Shown: one piece after another, positions 8,565 to 16,136 of the stretch
How the letters are laid out: each line of letters starts with the position of its first letter
Position numbering within the stretch: position 1 is the first letter of the stretch
Source: Vogesella indigofera
GTDB taxonomy: Bacteria; Pseudomonadota; Gammaproteobacteria; Burkholderiales; Chromobacteriaceae
Length of the DNA stretch: 64,000 nt
Assembly: GCF_003633895.1 (NCBI RefSeq)
Contig: NZ_RBID01000013.1
Span: 124,001-188,000 of the forward strand
Direction of reading: 5' to 3'
Notes under the pieces: generated by a model
Told to the model about the DNA's origin: nothing
The model's database searches: none
Seen by the model: only the letters and a program-made list of their open reading frames with translations
Program-made: the position numbers and the translations under genes

Positions 8565-8747
8565 GTGCGCCACCAAGCGGCCATCGCGCGCGGCTGTCAT
8601 TTCATACAACATAAAAAATGTCGTTTCACTCGAAAAACATTGTGACAAATCAGAAAAGTGGCAATATCGCCTCTCTGATCTATAAGTCATGAAAAAATAC
8701 AGCCCGCACGGCATCTTCCCCACTGCAATAACAAGGATGGCGACCCC

Positions 8748-10382
8748 ATGAAACTGCTGCACGACATCAGCCTGCGCACCAAGCTGGCCTGCCTGTTCCT
8801 GCTCCTGAACATCGTCACGGTGCTGGCATTCAGCACCCACACCTACCTGCGCAGCAGCGAACAGGCGATGGCGCTGATCGATACCCGCCTCAACGCCAGC
8901 GCGCGCGCGGTGCCGGCCCTGCTCGGCGACCAGTTCCTCGCCAGCATGTTCAGCCCCGGCAGCATCAGCCAGGCGCAGATGGTCAGCAACGCCCGCAAGC
9001 TGGACGCCTATGCCAAACAGTTCAACGTGGTGTATCTGTACCTGTTGTGGCAAAAGGACGGCAAGATCGTCTATCTCGCCGACGGCGCCGGCGAGAAGGA
9101 GCTGAAGGAGAACTCCTTCGGCCACCATCTGGAAGAGTACGAGCCCAGCGAGGGCCTGAAGCGCAGCTTCCAGCAGCACAGCATCGAATTCGACGAATAC
9201 ACCGACAAGTACGGCACCTTCCGCTCGGTGTTCATCCCGCAGACCATCGGCGGGCAGCAGGTGGTGATCGCCGCCGACATCCTGCTTTCCGACGCGCTGG
9301 CCTCGCGCCAGCGGGTGCTGGAGGAAACCCTGTTCATCGGCGGCCTGAGCCTCTTGCTCGGCACCCTGATCGCGTGGTGGCTGTCCGGCCTGGTATCGCG
9401 CGCCATCCTGCGCATCTCTAGCCACATCGCGCTGCACGCCGAGGAATGCCAGCTGAACGCGCCGCTGCACCCGCAGGGCCGCGACGAGATCGCGCAGATC
9501 GCGCACAGCTTCAACCTGCTGTGCCAGCGTTTCCGCGACACCCTGCTCGATGTCGCCAGCCACGCCCGCGACACCTTCCACAGCGCCGAAAACGTGCGCC
9601 AGAACGCGCACGACACGCAAAGTTCCAGCAGCAGCAGCCGCGAACAGCTGAGCCAGCTGGCGCAGCGCAGCGAGCGCATCCACGGTCTGGCGGAAAACAG
9701 CCGCCACACCATCGACGAGGTGCAGCAGCACCTGGAAGCGGTACAGCAGCAGCTGCAGCAGTCGCGCAGCCAGGTCGGGGTGATGGCAGAGGACATGCAG
9801 AGCCACGTCGCCGCCAACCGCGAGCTGGCACAGCGCTTTGACGCGCTGTCCAGCGACGTGCAGCACATCACCCAGATCCTGCAGCGCATCGCCGGCATCT
9901 CGGAGCAGACCAACCTGCTGGCGCTGAACGCGGCGATCGAGGCGGCGCGGGCCGGCGAGGCCGGACGCGGCTTTGCCGTGGTTGCCGACGAGGTGCGCAA
10001 GCTGGCCGGCCAGACGCAGAACACGCTGTCGGAGACCGACAGCTTTGTCGCCAAGCTGCTGAACACCATCCACGATACCGCCGGCATCATCACCCACCAG
10101 GCCGACGAGGCCGCCACCCTGTCCGGCACCTCTACCGCGATGGAGCAGGCACTGGAACAGACGCGGCAGGTGCTGGCATCGCTGGAAAGCCGCTTCGGCC
10201 AGATCGTCAGCGAGCAGCAGTCGATCCGCAACGACCTGCAGCAGATGCACCACGGCATGCAGCAGCTGGATCAGCAAAGCACGCAACAGGGGCAGACCAG
10301 CCAGCAGCTGTCGGACGAGGCCGGCAGCCTGGAACAGACCGCGCGCCTGCTCAACCTGTCGCTGGCGCGCTTCAAGATGTAA
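8748..10382 (+). CDS. Methyl-accepting chemotaxis protein
   Basis: 544 residues. A transmembrane helix lies at about 11-31, a periplasmic sensor of about 165 residues follows ([20 protein letters not shown] suggests a single-CACHE-like fold), and a second membrane helix lies near 198-217. Then come a HAMP-like linker and the signalling coiled coil. The highly conserved hairpin tip [20 protein letters not shown] is at about 384-403. No C-terminal receptor pentapeptide is present (it ends ARFKM), so adaptation would depend on other receptors. The ligand is unknown. The next gene on the same strand is a periplasmic binding protein, possibly a partner. Confidence 0.93.
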   Translation: MKLLHDISLRTKLACLFLLLNIVTVLAFSTHTYLRSSEQAMALIDTRLNASARAVPALLGDQFLASMFSPGSISQAQMVSNARKLDAYAKQFNVVYLYLLWQKDGKIVYLADGAGEKELKENSFGHHLEEYEPSEGLKRSFQQHSIEFDEYTDKYGTFRSVFIPQTIGGQQVVIAADILLSDALASRQRVLEETLFIGGLSLLLGTLIAWWLSGLVSRAILRISSHIALHAEECQLNAPLHPQGRDEIAQIAHSFNLLCQRFRDTLLDVASHARDTFHSAENVRQNAHDTQSSSSSSREQLSQLAQRSERIHGLAENSRHTIDEVQQHLEAVQQQLQQSRSQVGVMAEDMQSHVAANRELAQRFDALSSDVQHITQILQRIAGISEQTNLLALNAAIEAARAGEAGRGFAVVADEVRKLAGQTQNTLSETDSFVAKLLNTIHDTAGIITHQADEAATLSGTSTAMEQALEQTRQVLASLESRFGQIVSEQQSIRNDLQQMHHGMQQLDQQSTQQGQTSQQLSDEAGSLEQTARLLNLSLARFKM

Positions 10383-10437
10383 CGATCAGTTACCTGTCAT
10401 TTTGCTTTTGATCTAATCTGGAGACTCCGCCCCGCCA

Positions 10438-11190
10438 ATGACAGAACGGTACCGCATGCTGCGCTTGCTCCTGATCTGCTGTCTGTTCGCGACCGCCGCC
10501 GGTGCCGACATCGTGCGGCTGGCCGTCGGCCTCGCCAAACCGCCGTATGTCGAGGCGGGCGGCAACAGCGGGCTGGAGGTAGCGCTGGCGCTGGCCACGC
10601 TGCGGCTGGCCGGCCACCAGCCGCTGGTGGTGCAGCTGCCGCAGGCGCGCGGGCTGGCGATGCTGGACAGTGGCCGGGTCGATGCCATGCTGTCGCTGGT
10701 GCCGGGGTCGCTGGAAGGGGTGTTCTATTCGCAGCCGCTGCTGCACTACCGCAACCGCGCCATCGTGCTGCAGGGCAGCGGCATCGTGCTGACGCAGCTG
10801 TCGCAGCTGGCGCAATACCGGGTGGTGGCGTTCCAGAACGCGCGCCGACTGCTCGGCGACGACTTCCGCCGCACGGTGGAACGCGCGCCCAGCTACGCCG
10901 AGCAGGGCGACCAGGACATCCAGAACAAGATGCTGTTCAATCACCGCGTCGACGTGGTAATCGGCGACGAGCTGATCTTCCACGCCAATCCGACGCAGCG
11001 CGACCTCAACAACCGCAGCCAGGCGGTACTCAGCTACGCGCTGTTCCCCAGCTCGCCGCGCCATGTCGGCTTTCGCCGCGAGCGCCTGCGCCAGGACTTC
11101 GACAACGCGCTGCTGCAGCTGAAAGGCAGCGGCGAGTACGAGCGCATCCAGCAGTTCTACCGCGACAAGTACCAGCTGCCGCGCAATTAG
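10438..11190 (+). CDS. Periplasmic solute-binding protein, family 3-like
   Basis: 250 residues with an N-terminal secretion signal (hydrophobic LRLLLICCLFATAAGA, cleavage near 23), then the two-lobe pattern of SBP_bac_3 proteins: IVRLAVGLAKPPYVEAGG, LDSGRVDAMLSLVPG, and the C-terminal FYRDKYQLP. No ABC permease or ATPase genes lie nearby, so it may be a sensor subunit or orphan. It lies 55 bases after the chemoreceptor and may be co-transcribed. An in-frame ATG at 10456 is a second possible start. The TAG stop overlaps the first base of the MITE-like element. Confidence 0.82.
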   Translation: MTERYRMLRLLLICCLFATAAGADIVRLAVGLAKPPYVEAGGNSGLEVALALATLRLAGHQPLVVQLPQARGLAMLDSGRVDAMLSLVPGSLEGVFYSQPLLHYRNRAIVLQGSGIVLTQLSQLAQYRVVAFQNARRLLGDDFRRTVERAPSYAEQGDQDIQNKMLFNHRVDVVIGDELIFHANPTQRDLNNRSQAVLSYALFPSSPRHVGFRRERLRQDFDNALLQLKGSGEYERIQQFYRDKYQLPRN

Positions 11191-11329
11191 AACCTGTTCA
11201 AGGTCTCGCGAGCTAGAGCGAGACAAGGCAAAAACGCCTGAGGAAGCGGAGTTGACATGGGGTCAATGAGCATTCCGAAGGCGTTTTTAACGCCGTATCG
11301 CCGAAGCGCAGCAGACATTGAACAGGTTC
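11190..11329 (-). mobile_element. MITE-like palindromic element, copy A
   Basis: 140 bases with 10-bp perfect terminal inverted repeats (GAACCTGTTC ... GAACAGGTTC), flanked by TTA on both sides (11187-11189 and 11330-11332). The TTA duplications overlap the stop codons of both convergent genes. It is the reverse-complement orientation of copies B, C, D and F. It has no open frame of its own. The ends and the TNA duplication resemble IS5-family (IS1031-type) elements; that origin is an inference. Confidence 0.8.
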
Positions 11330-12115
11330 TTAGCGTTTGGCCGTGCGCGCCAGCTGGTTCAGCACCTGCGATGCGGCGAACAGGCCGAAGCTGGCGGTCA
11401 CCACCACGCTGGCGCCAAAGCCGGCGCAGGACAGCCCCTGCGGCCCGCGCGCCTCGCCCACCTCACCCACCTCGCAGGCCGCCGCCTGCGGATACACCAG
11501 CGGCTCGGTGGAATACACGCACGGCACCCCCAGCTTCTTGCCCGGCTCGCGGCTAAAGCCGTGATGACGGCGCAGGTTGTAGCGCAGCTTGGACAGCAGC
11601 GGGTCTTCCGTCACCTGCGCAAGATCGGCCAGCGCGATGCGCGACGGGTCCATCTGGCCGCCGGCGCCACCGGAGACCACGAACTTCTGCCGCCGCCGCA
11701 CACACCACGCCGCAATCGCGGTCTTGATCTTCAGGCTGTCGATGCAGTCGATGATGTAGTCGTAGCCTTGCCCCAACAGTTGCTCCAGATTGTCCTCGGT
11801 GACGAAGTCTTCCACCTCGGTCACCACACAGGCGGGGTTGATGGCGCGCACACGCTCGGCCAGCGCGGTCACCTTGGCCATGCCGTAGTACGGATCCAGC
11901 GCCGGTAGCTGGCGGTTGGTGTTGGACTCGGCGATATTGTCGAGGTCGATCAGCGTCAGGCGGCCGATGCCGCTGCGCGCCAGCGCCTCCACCGCCCACG
12001 AGCCGACGCCGCCGACGCCGATCACGCAGACGTTGGCCGCAGCAAAACGCTGCAACGCCGCGTCACCATACAAACGGGCAATACCGCCAAAGCGGCGTTC
12101 CAGATCGGCACTCAT
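11330..12115 (-). CDS. tcdA: tRNA threonylcarbamoyladenosine dehydratase (TcdA/CsdL)
   Basis: 261 residues of the ThiF/MoeB/E1-like superfamily. It cyclises t6A37 in ANN-decoding tRNAs. RRFGGIARLYGDAALQRF at the N-terminus matches E. coli TcdA. The nucleotide-binding GVGGVGSWAVEALARSGIG is at about 33-51, LIDLDNIAESNTNRQL follows, and then VVSGGAGGQMDPSRI. The frame is open further upstream; the ATG at 12115 matches the family start. Its stop codon (TTA on the plus strand) is supplied by the target duplication of the adjoining MITE. Confidence 0.95.
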   Translation of the reverse strand: MSADLERRFGGIARLYGDAALQRFAAANVCVIGVGGVGSWAVEALARSGIGRLTLIDLDNIAESNTNRQLPALDPYYGMAKVTALAERVRAINPACVVTEVEDFVTEDNLEQLLGQGYDYIIDCIDSLKIKTAIAAWCVRRRQKFVVSGGAGGQMDPSRIALADLAQVTEDPLLSKLRYNLRRHHGFSREPGKKLGVPCVYSTEPLVYPQAAACEVGEVGEARGPQGLSCAGFGASVVVTASFGLFAASQVLNQLARTAKR

Positions 12116-12286
12116 CTTCGCTCGACATTCATCAGGAAAAAACGGCCAAGCATACCGAAAACGCCCCCCTGCTGCCAAGGCGGACACTGTCGGTGCAAAC
12201 AGCCCTTGCCAAGGCAAATCGTTGATCTACCATGAAAATTCTGCCCCCGCATCCTGCAGGCGGCAGCGACAACCGGGAGATTGCGC

Positions 12287-12511
12287 ATGAAGTTGCCGCG
12301 TTTTGACATCGATCTGGACAAGCACTACAAGGCCACGGTGGTGATTGCCTGCCCGCAGTGCAGCCACCAGACCCGCCAGCACCTGGCCAGCCTGGCCCCC
12401 GACCAGCCGCTGCGCTGTAGCTGCGGCGCCGACATCAGCATGCCCGGCAGCGCGCTGGCGGCCGCCCGGCAACAGGCCGACGCCATCAAGGCCGCCTACC
12501 ACGTTCGCTGA
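12287..12511 (+). CDS. Small zinc-ribbon-like protein of unknown function
   Basis: 74 residues starting MKLPRFDIDLDKHYKATVVI. It has CPQC at about 24-27 and a second cysteine pair, CSC, at about 45-47, likely a small zinc ribbon. The rest is Ala/Gln-rich helix. GGGAGA lies six bases before the ATG at 12287; a TTG six bases earlier is a weaker start. I do not recognise the family. It stands between divergent tcdA and ltaE. Confidence 0.65.
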   Translation: MKLPRFDIDLDKHYKATVVIACPQCSHQTRQHLASLAPDQPLRCSCGADISMPGSALAAARQQADAIKAAYHVR

Positions 12512-12596
12512 CCCCGCGCGGAACACACTGATCCGAAATAGGCCTCTACAGGCTCGATGACGGCTGGCACAATCGTGTCATTGCCGATCAACCCCG

Positions 12597-12622
12597 ACAC
12601 GGCAGCCCCACGGCTGCCGTGT
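12597..12622 (+). promoter_or_regulatory. Hairpin directly upstream of ltaE
   Basis: Perfect 11-bp stem ACACGGCAGCC / GGCTGCCGTGT with a 4-base loop, ending about 6 bases before the GGAG ribosome site of ltaE. There is no U-tract, so it is not a standard terminator for the preceding small gene. It could shield or tune translation of ltaE. Confidence 0.5.
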
Positions 12623-12638
12623 GTCATTGGAGCCCGCC

Positions 12639-13667
12639 ATGTCCGTGCTTGACGTCCGCAGCGACACCGTAACCCAGCCCACCCTCGCCATGCGCCAGGC
12701 CATGTTCGACGCCGTGGTCGGCGACGACGTCTACGGCGACGACCCCACCGTGCGCGAGCTGGAAACGTTGGCCGCACGCATTCTCGGCAAGGAAGCCGCG
12801 CTGTTCGTGCCGTCCGGCAACTTCGGCAACCAGCTGGCGCTGTACACCCACTGCCAGCGCGGCGACGAAGTCATCCTCGGCGACGACTGCCACATCGTGT
12901 GGCACGAAACCGGCGGCGCGGCGGTGATCGCCGGCGTGCAGCTGCGCACCATCGCCAGCAGCGACGGCGTACTGCGCGCCGACGAGGTGAAAAAACGCAT
13001 CCGTGTCGGTGACGACATCCACTGGCCGCGCACCGGGCTGATCTGCGTCGAGAACGCACACAGCAACGGCCGCGTCATCCCGCTGGCCGCGATGCAGGCG
13101 GTGTGGGACGTCGCGCAGCAGCATGGCGTGCCGGTGCATCTGGACGGCGCCCGCGTGTTCAACGCCGCGGTGCATCTGGGCTGCGAGGTGCGCGACATCA
13201 CCCAGTACTGCGACACGGTGATGTGCTGCCTGTCCAAAGGCTTGGCCGCGCCGGTCGGCTCCATCCTCGCCGGCCCGGCCGCCTTCATCGCCCGCGCCCG
13301 CAAGAACCGCAAGCTGCTCGGCGGCGGCCTGCGCCAAGCTGGCGTGCTCGCCGCCCCCGGCATCCTGGCGCTGACCGAGATGGTAGAACGCCTGCCGGAA
13401 GACCACGCCAACGCCCGCTACCTGGCCGAGCAACTGGCCGCGCTGCCCGGCATCGACGTCAATCTGGACGACGTGCACATCAACATGGTGTGGTTCCGCC
13501 TGCCTGAGACGCTGGACAGCGGCAAACTGATGGCGGCGCTGCTTGATGCCGGCATCAAGGCCAACGGCCCCGAGCACGGCCTGATGCGGCTGGTGACGCA
13601 CTGGCAGATCGGCCGCGCCGACATCGACCGCATCGTCGCCGTGTTCGCCAGCGTACTGGCGGCATGA
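12639..13667 (+). CDS. ltaE: Low-specificity L-threonine aldolase
   Basis: 342 residues, fold-type I PLP enzyme that cleaves threonine and allo-threonine to glycine and acetaldehyde. DVRSDTVTQPTLAMRQAM is at the N-terminus. The substrate-site DDVYGDDP follows, then VHLDGARVFNAAV (the Asp that binds the PLP pyridine), and CLSKGLAAPVGS with the Schiff-base Lys. Length and motifs match E. coli LtaE (333). The ATG at 12639 follows GGAG. It overlaps the next gene by 4 bases (ATGA), so the two are translationally coupled. Confidence 0.95.
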   Translation: MSVLDVRSDTVTQPTLAMRQAMFDAVVGDDVYGDDPTVRELETLAARILGKEAALFVPSGNFGNQLALYTHCQRGDEVILGDDCHIVWHETGGAAVIAGVQLRTIASSDGVLRADEVKKRIRVGDDIHWPRTGLICVENAHSNGRVIPLAAMQAVWDVAQQHGVPVHLDGARVFNAAVHLGCEVRDITQYCDTVMCCLSKGLAAPVGSILAGPAAFIARARKNRKLLGGGLRQAGVLAAPGILALTEMVERLPEDHANARYLAEQLAALPGIDVNLDDVHINMVWFRLPETLDSGKLMAALLDAGIKANGPEHGLMRLVTHWQIGRADIDRIVAVFASVLAA

Positions 13668-14422
13668 CGCTCACCCTCGCGCTGGCACTGTTCGCGGCGG
13701 CGTTTGCCGCCGGCGCGCTCAACGCCGTCGCCGGTGGCGGCACGCTGCTCACCTTCCCGGCGCTGGTCGCCGCCGGCCTGCCGCCCATCGTCGCCAACGC
13801 CACCAGCTCGGTATCGCAATGGCCGGGCTACGTCGCCAGCAGCCTCGCCTTCCGCCGCGAGCTCGCCGGCCAGCGCCAGTTTGCCGGCATGAGCGGCGCC
13901 AGCCTCGCCGGCGGCCTGCTCGGCGCCTGGCTGGTGACGGTGGTATCACCACGGCTGTTCGACGTGCTGATCCCGTGGCTGATCCTGCTCGCCACCGCCA
14001 TGTTCGCCTTCAGCAGCACGCTGACGCGCTGGATGGGCAGGCACGCGGCCAACGTTGGCCGCAGCCGCGGCGGGCTACTGGCCGGCCAGCTGCTGGTCTC
14101 GGTGTACGGCGGCTTCTTCGGCGGCGGCATGGGCATCATGATGCTGGCGCTGTACAGCCTGTTCGCGCTGGACACGCTGACACGGATGAACGCGCTGAAA
14201 ACCTGGCTGTCGGTGGTGATCTCCGGCGTGGCGGTGGTGACCTTCATCGTCGCCGGCATCGTCGACTGGCCGGCCGCCAGCGTGATGCTGGCCGGCACCA
14301 TTGCCGGCGGCGTGGCCGGCGCCCGCCTCGCCCGCCGCCTGCCGGCCATCTGGCTCAAGCGCGTGGTGGTGGCACTGGGCAGCGTGCTGACGCTGGCGTT
14401 TTTCTGGAAGGTTTATGGCTGA
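13664..14422 (+). CDS. TauE/SafE-family membrane exporter
   Basis: 252 residues, mostly hydrophobic, with about seven to eight membrane segments. The duplicated family motif appears as AGALNAVAGGGTLLTFPAL near the N-terminus and GFFGGGMGIMMLA in the middle (YGGFFGGGxG). The family exports sulfite, sulfoacetate or related organic anions; the substrate is unknown here. It is coupled to ltaE by an ATGA overlap. The perfect palindrome GCGGCCAACGTTGGCCGC (14045-14062), a double half-site of the repeat family, is within the gene. Confidence 0.88.
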   Translation: MTLTLALALFAAAFAAGALNAVAGGGTLLTFPALVAAGLPPIVANATSSVSQWPGYVASSLAFRRELAGQRQFAGMSGASLAGGLLGAWLVTVVSPRLFDVLIPWLILLATAMFAFSSTLTRWMGRHAANVGRSRGGLLAGQLLVSVYGGFFGGGMGIMMLALYSLFALDTLTRMNALKTWLSVVISGVAVVTFIVAGIVDWPAASVMLAGTIAGGVAGARLARRLPAIWLKRVVVALGSVLTLAFFWKVYG

Positions 14423-14432
14423 GGCGGCGGCC

Positions 14433-14444
14433 AAGGTTGGCCGC
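14433..14444 (-). repeat. DUS-like 12-mer, intergenic
   Basis: Exact 12-mer 11 bases after the TauE stop codon, at the left edge of the low-GC segment. Confidence 0.85.
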
Positions 14445-14665
14445 AGTGGGTGGGGGCAGGCCAAAACCGTCGGTCACGCACCATCGCATGGCTGCCGTCG
14501 GCCAAGAGCAGTTAGCCCTAGAGTGTGAGGAGCAGACATTCGGATGACTGCTTGACTGAGTAACCTGCCGAACAATCTGTGCGCGCAGTTCGGCCTAAGC
14601 AGTCATTCCTTGCAGCAATGATCAACGGCTGCTTTACACAAAATTCCGGACATGCTCCGTGGAGC

Positions 14666-14842
14666 CTAGTCATTGTCATAGAAAAACTCTGATGAACCCA
14701 TGTTTGCTTTTTCATCATCAGAGTACGGGTCATTGTCCATACACTCATTTTCGTACCGAGCCTCTTCTTCCTCCCGACGCTCCTCCTCTTTCCAGTCCTC
14801 ATACACTTCGTCGTACTCATCATCTTCGTAGTCGTTTGACAT
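14666..14842 (-). CDS. Very acidic small protein (about 58 aa)
   Basis: MSNDYEDDEYDEVYEDWKEE followed by a run of Arg/Glu and further Asp/Glu. About half of the residues are acidic, and there is no hydrophobic core. The ATG at 14842 has GGAA six bases before it; an ATG two codons earlier (14848) overlaps the stop of the preceding 35-codon ORF as ATGA. No family recognised. Acidity of this degree is seen in DNA-mimic proteins and in some antitoxins, but nothing here proves either. It is the third cistron of a low-GC unit with the 35-codon ORF and the DUF4258 gene. Confidence 0.6.
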   Translation of the reverse strand: MSNDYEDDEYDEVYEDWKEEERREEEEARYENECMDNDPYSDDEKANMGSSEFFYDND

Positions 14843-14844
14843 TT

Positions 14845-14952
14845 TCATTCCTTTCTTAATCTAGGCGAACAAGTATAGAAGTCATGATCCCACCGACCAT
14901 CGTGATAGCGACCCCAAAGGTCTCCCATGTTCATCGCTAGAAATTTTTGCAT
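14845..14952 (-). CDS. Possible 35-residue peptide, aromatic-rich
   Basis: Read directly from the minus strand: it begins MQKFLAMNMGDLWGRYHDG and ends CSPRLRKE. It starts 20 bases after the DUF4258 stop. Its TGA overlaps the upstream ATG of the acidic protein (ATGA), which suggests translational coupling. The ribosome site (AAGAAAG) is only fair. It is rich in Trp, Tyr, His and Asp. No family recognised; it could also be leader sequence for the acidic gene. Confidence 0.4.
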   Translation of the reverse strand: MQKFLAMNMGDLWGRYHDGRWDHDFYTCSPRLRKE

Positions 14953-14972
14953 CAAATTTGCTTTCTTGCGGG

Positions 14973-15227
14973 TCAATGAGCATGCGCTACGGTAACAACC
15001 GTGCCGTCGCCTGCTATCACGGCATAGCAGTTCCAGTACTTATCAAGAGCTTTCGCAAGAGGCCCCATAAATGCCTCTGCTAGTCGCCTTCCTTTCTTGT
15101 CAAAACGAACCTTTCTGCCACCGGAGTAGGTTCGATCCTCACTGCCGAAACGCTCAAGAAGATCAACCACGATCAGAGGGATACCTCGCTGTTGCGAGCG
15201 AGACTTTGCATGTGCTGACCACTTCAT
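14973..15227 (-). CDS. DUF4258-like small basic protein (possible RelE-type fold)
   Basis: 84 residues. The start SAHAKSRSQQRGIP fits the DUF4258 pattern (His-Ala ... Arg ... Gln-Arg-Gly-Ile), followed by GGRKVRFDKKGRR and a C-terminal DGTVVTVAHAH. Related small proteins resemble RelE/HigB-type RNase folds, but this family is not proven toxic. GGAGG precedes the ATG at a good distance. It heads a minus-strand unit and is divergent from the XRE regulator. GC content and codon use are clearly lower than in the flanking genes, pointing to horizontal gain. Confidence 0.65.
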   Translation of the reverse strand: MKWSAHAKSRSQQRGIPLIVVDLLERFGSEDRTYSGGRKVRFDKKGRRLAEAFMGPLAKALDKYWNCYAVIAGDGTVVTVAHAH

Positions 15228-15400
15228 TTTTGACCTCCTTGACTTGTATTAGCAGCATTGGTCACAGTATACAAACCCTAAAACGGGTAGTAAATGCAGT
15301 TTTTTATGTGAATTTAAATTTAAATTATTATTTAAGCATTGATAGTGCTTATTTTAATCCGTTATCGGTGGTATGCTGGCGTTTATCTACTTTTGCTTGG
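15228..15400. promoter_or_regulatory. Divergent AT-rich promoter/operator region
   Basis: 173 bases between the divergent DUF4258 and XRE genes, the most AT-rich stretch of the window. It contains overlapping palindromes of the GAATTTAAATTTAAATT type near 15310-15330. Such symmetric sites between a HTH gene and a divergent small-gene unit would fit autoregulation by the XRE protein (inference). Confidence 0.45.
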
Positions 15401-15943
15401 ATGCGTATGACTGCGAATAGAAAAGTGGCCCAGTATGGGGCTGTCCTGATGTACCTCTTAGTTGTCGAACGCAAGAACAAAGGGGGAGATGTCAATAGGG
15501 GTGGCTTCTCCCAAGGAGAAGTTGCAGAAGCTGCAGGTCTCAGCCAATCGACATGGGCACGCATGGAGAAAGGAGAAGGTGCGGTGCAGCTAGACTACAT
15601 CGCAACTGTTGCCCCAATGTTTGGACATTCCATACTGGATATGGTGAAAGCGGCAGATGTGCTTTGTTCTGTTCTAGAAGACGAAGGATTGCCGGTCCGT
15701 GGCTATGGGTACAAGGATTACCGCCACCTTAGTGCAAATATGGAAGTTGCAACCGTCGATGAAATTCAGGATGCCTACACAAGAGCAGAGTTAGGTAGAG
15801 CTTTTGTGCTCTTTTCAGCTAAGTTTGGCGGCATCGTGTCTACGTTGTTAACGTATGAGAAAAATCCGGAAGCTTTCCGTTCGCTCATGCGCCAGAACAG
15901 AGAGCAACTATCCGTGGTAACAAAAGCTGGCTTTACCGTATGA
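15401..15943 (+). CDS. XRE-family helix-turn-helix regulator
   Basis: 180 residues from the ATG at 15401 (a second ATG is at 15407). A Cro/CI-type helix-turn-helix lies at about 32-70: GGFSQGEVAEAAGLSQSTWA then RMEKGEGAVQLDYIATVAPM. The remaining 100 residues are alpha-helical without a recognised domain; there is no peptidase or kinase motif. It is divergent from the DUF4258 unit and in the same low-GC segment, so it is probably that unit's regulator. The frame stays open upstream, but that part is AT-rich spacer without a ribosome site. Confidence 0.75.
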   Translation: MRMTANRKVAQYGAVLMYLLVVERKNKGGDVNRGGFSQGEVAEAAGLSQSTWARMEKGEGAVQLDYIATVAPMFGHSILDMVKAADVLCSVLEDEGLPVRGYGYKDYRHLSANMEVATVDEIQDAYTRAELGRAFVLFSAKFGGIVSTLLTYEKNPEAFRSLMRQNREQLSVVTKAGFTV

Positions 15944-16111
15944 AGTAAGATCATTTCACAGTGCGCCAAGGGCCGGCTAATGGCGGCTTCCAATTGAAAG
16001 CGAATGACAGCTCAGGCCGACCTGCTGCCCAAAGGAGGCGCCAGCTTCCCCCCACAAATCCCGCGTGACCGCCGTCCCCTTCTGCCGCACAATCCCGCCA
16101 TCGCTGCCCTT

Positions 16112-16123
16112 GCGGCCAACCTT
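16112..16123 (+). repeat. DUS-like 12-mer in the leader of the peptidase gene
   Basis: Exact GCGGCCAACCTT ending 13 bases before the ATG of the oligopeptidase gene, where a ribosome site would be expected. Confidence 0.85.
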
Positions 16124-16136
16124 TGCCTGCCCCGAC

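Noticed and set aside
6010-8685. 891-codon plus-strand open frame opposite cysE, rng and maf
   Set aside because: Mirror frame of three recognisable genes, with low-complexity composition and no start context.
14518-14823. Open frame of about 100 codons overlapping the acidic gene on the same strand
   Set aside because: It has no ribosome site, and its sequence looks like a shifted reading of the acidic gene plus spacer. The acidic frame has the better start and fits the operon spacing.
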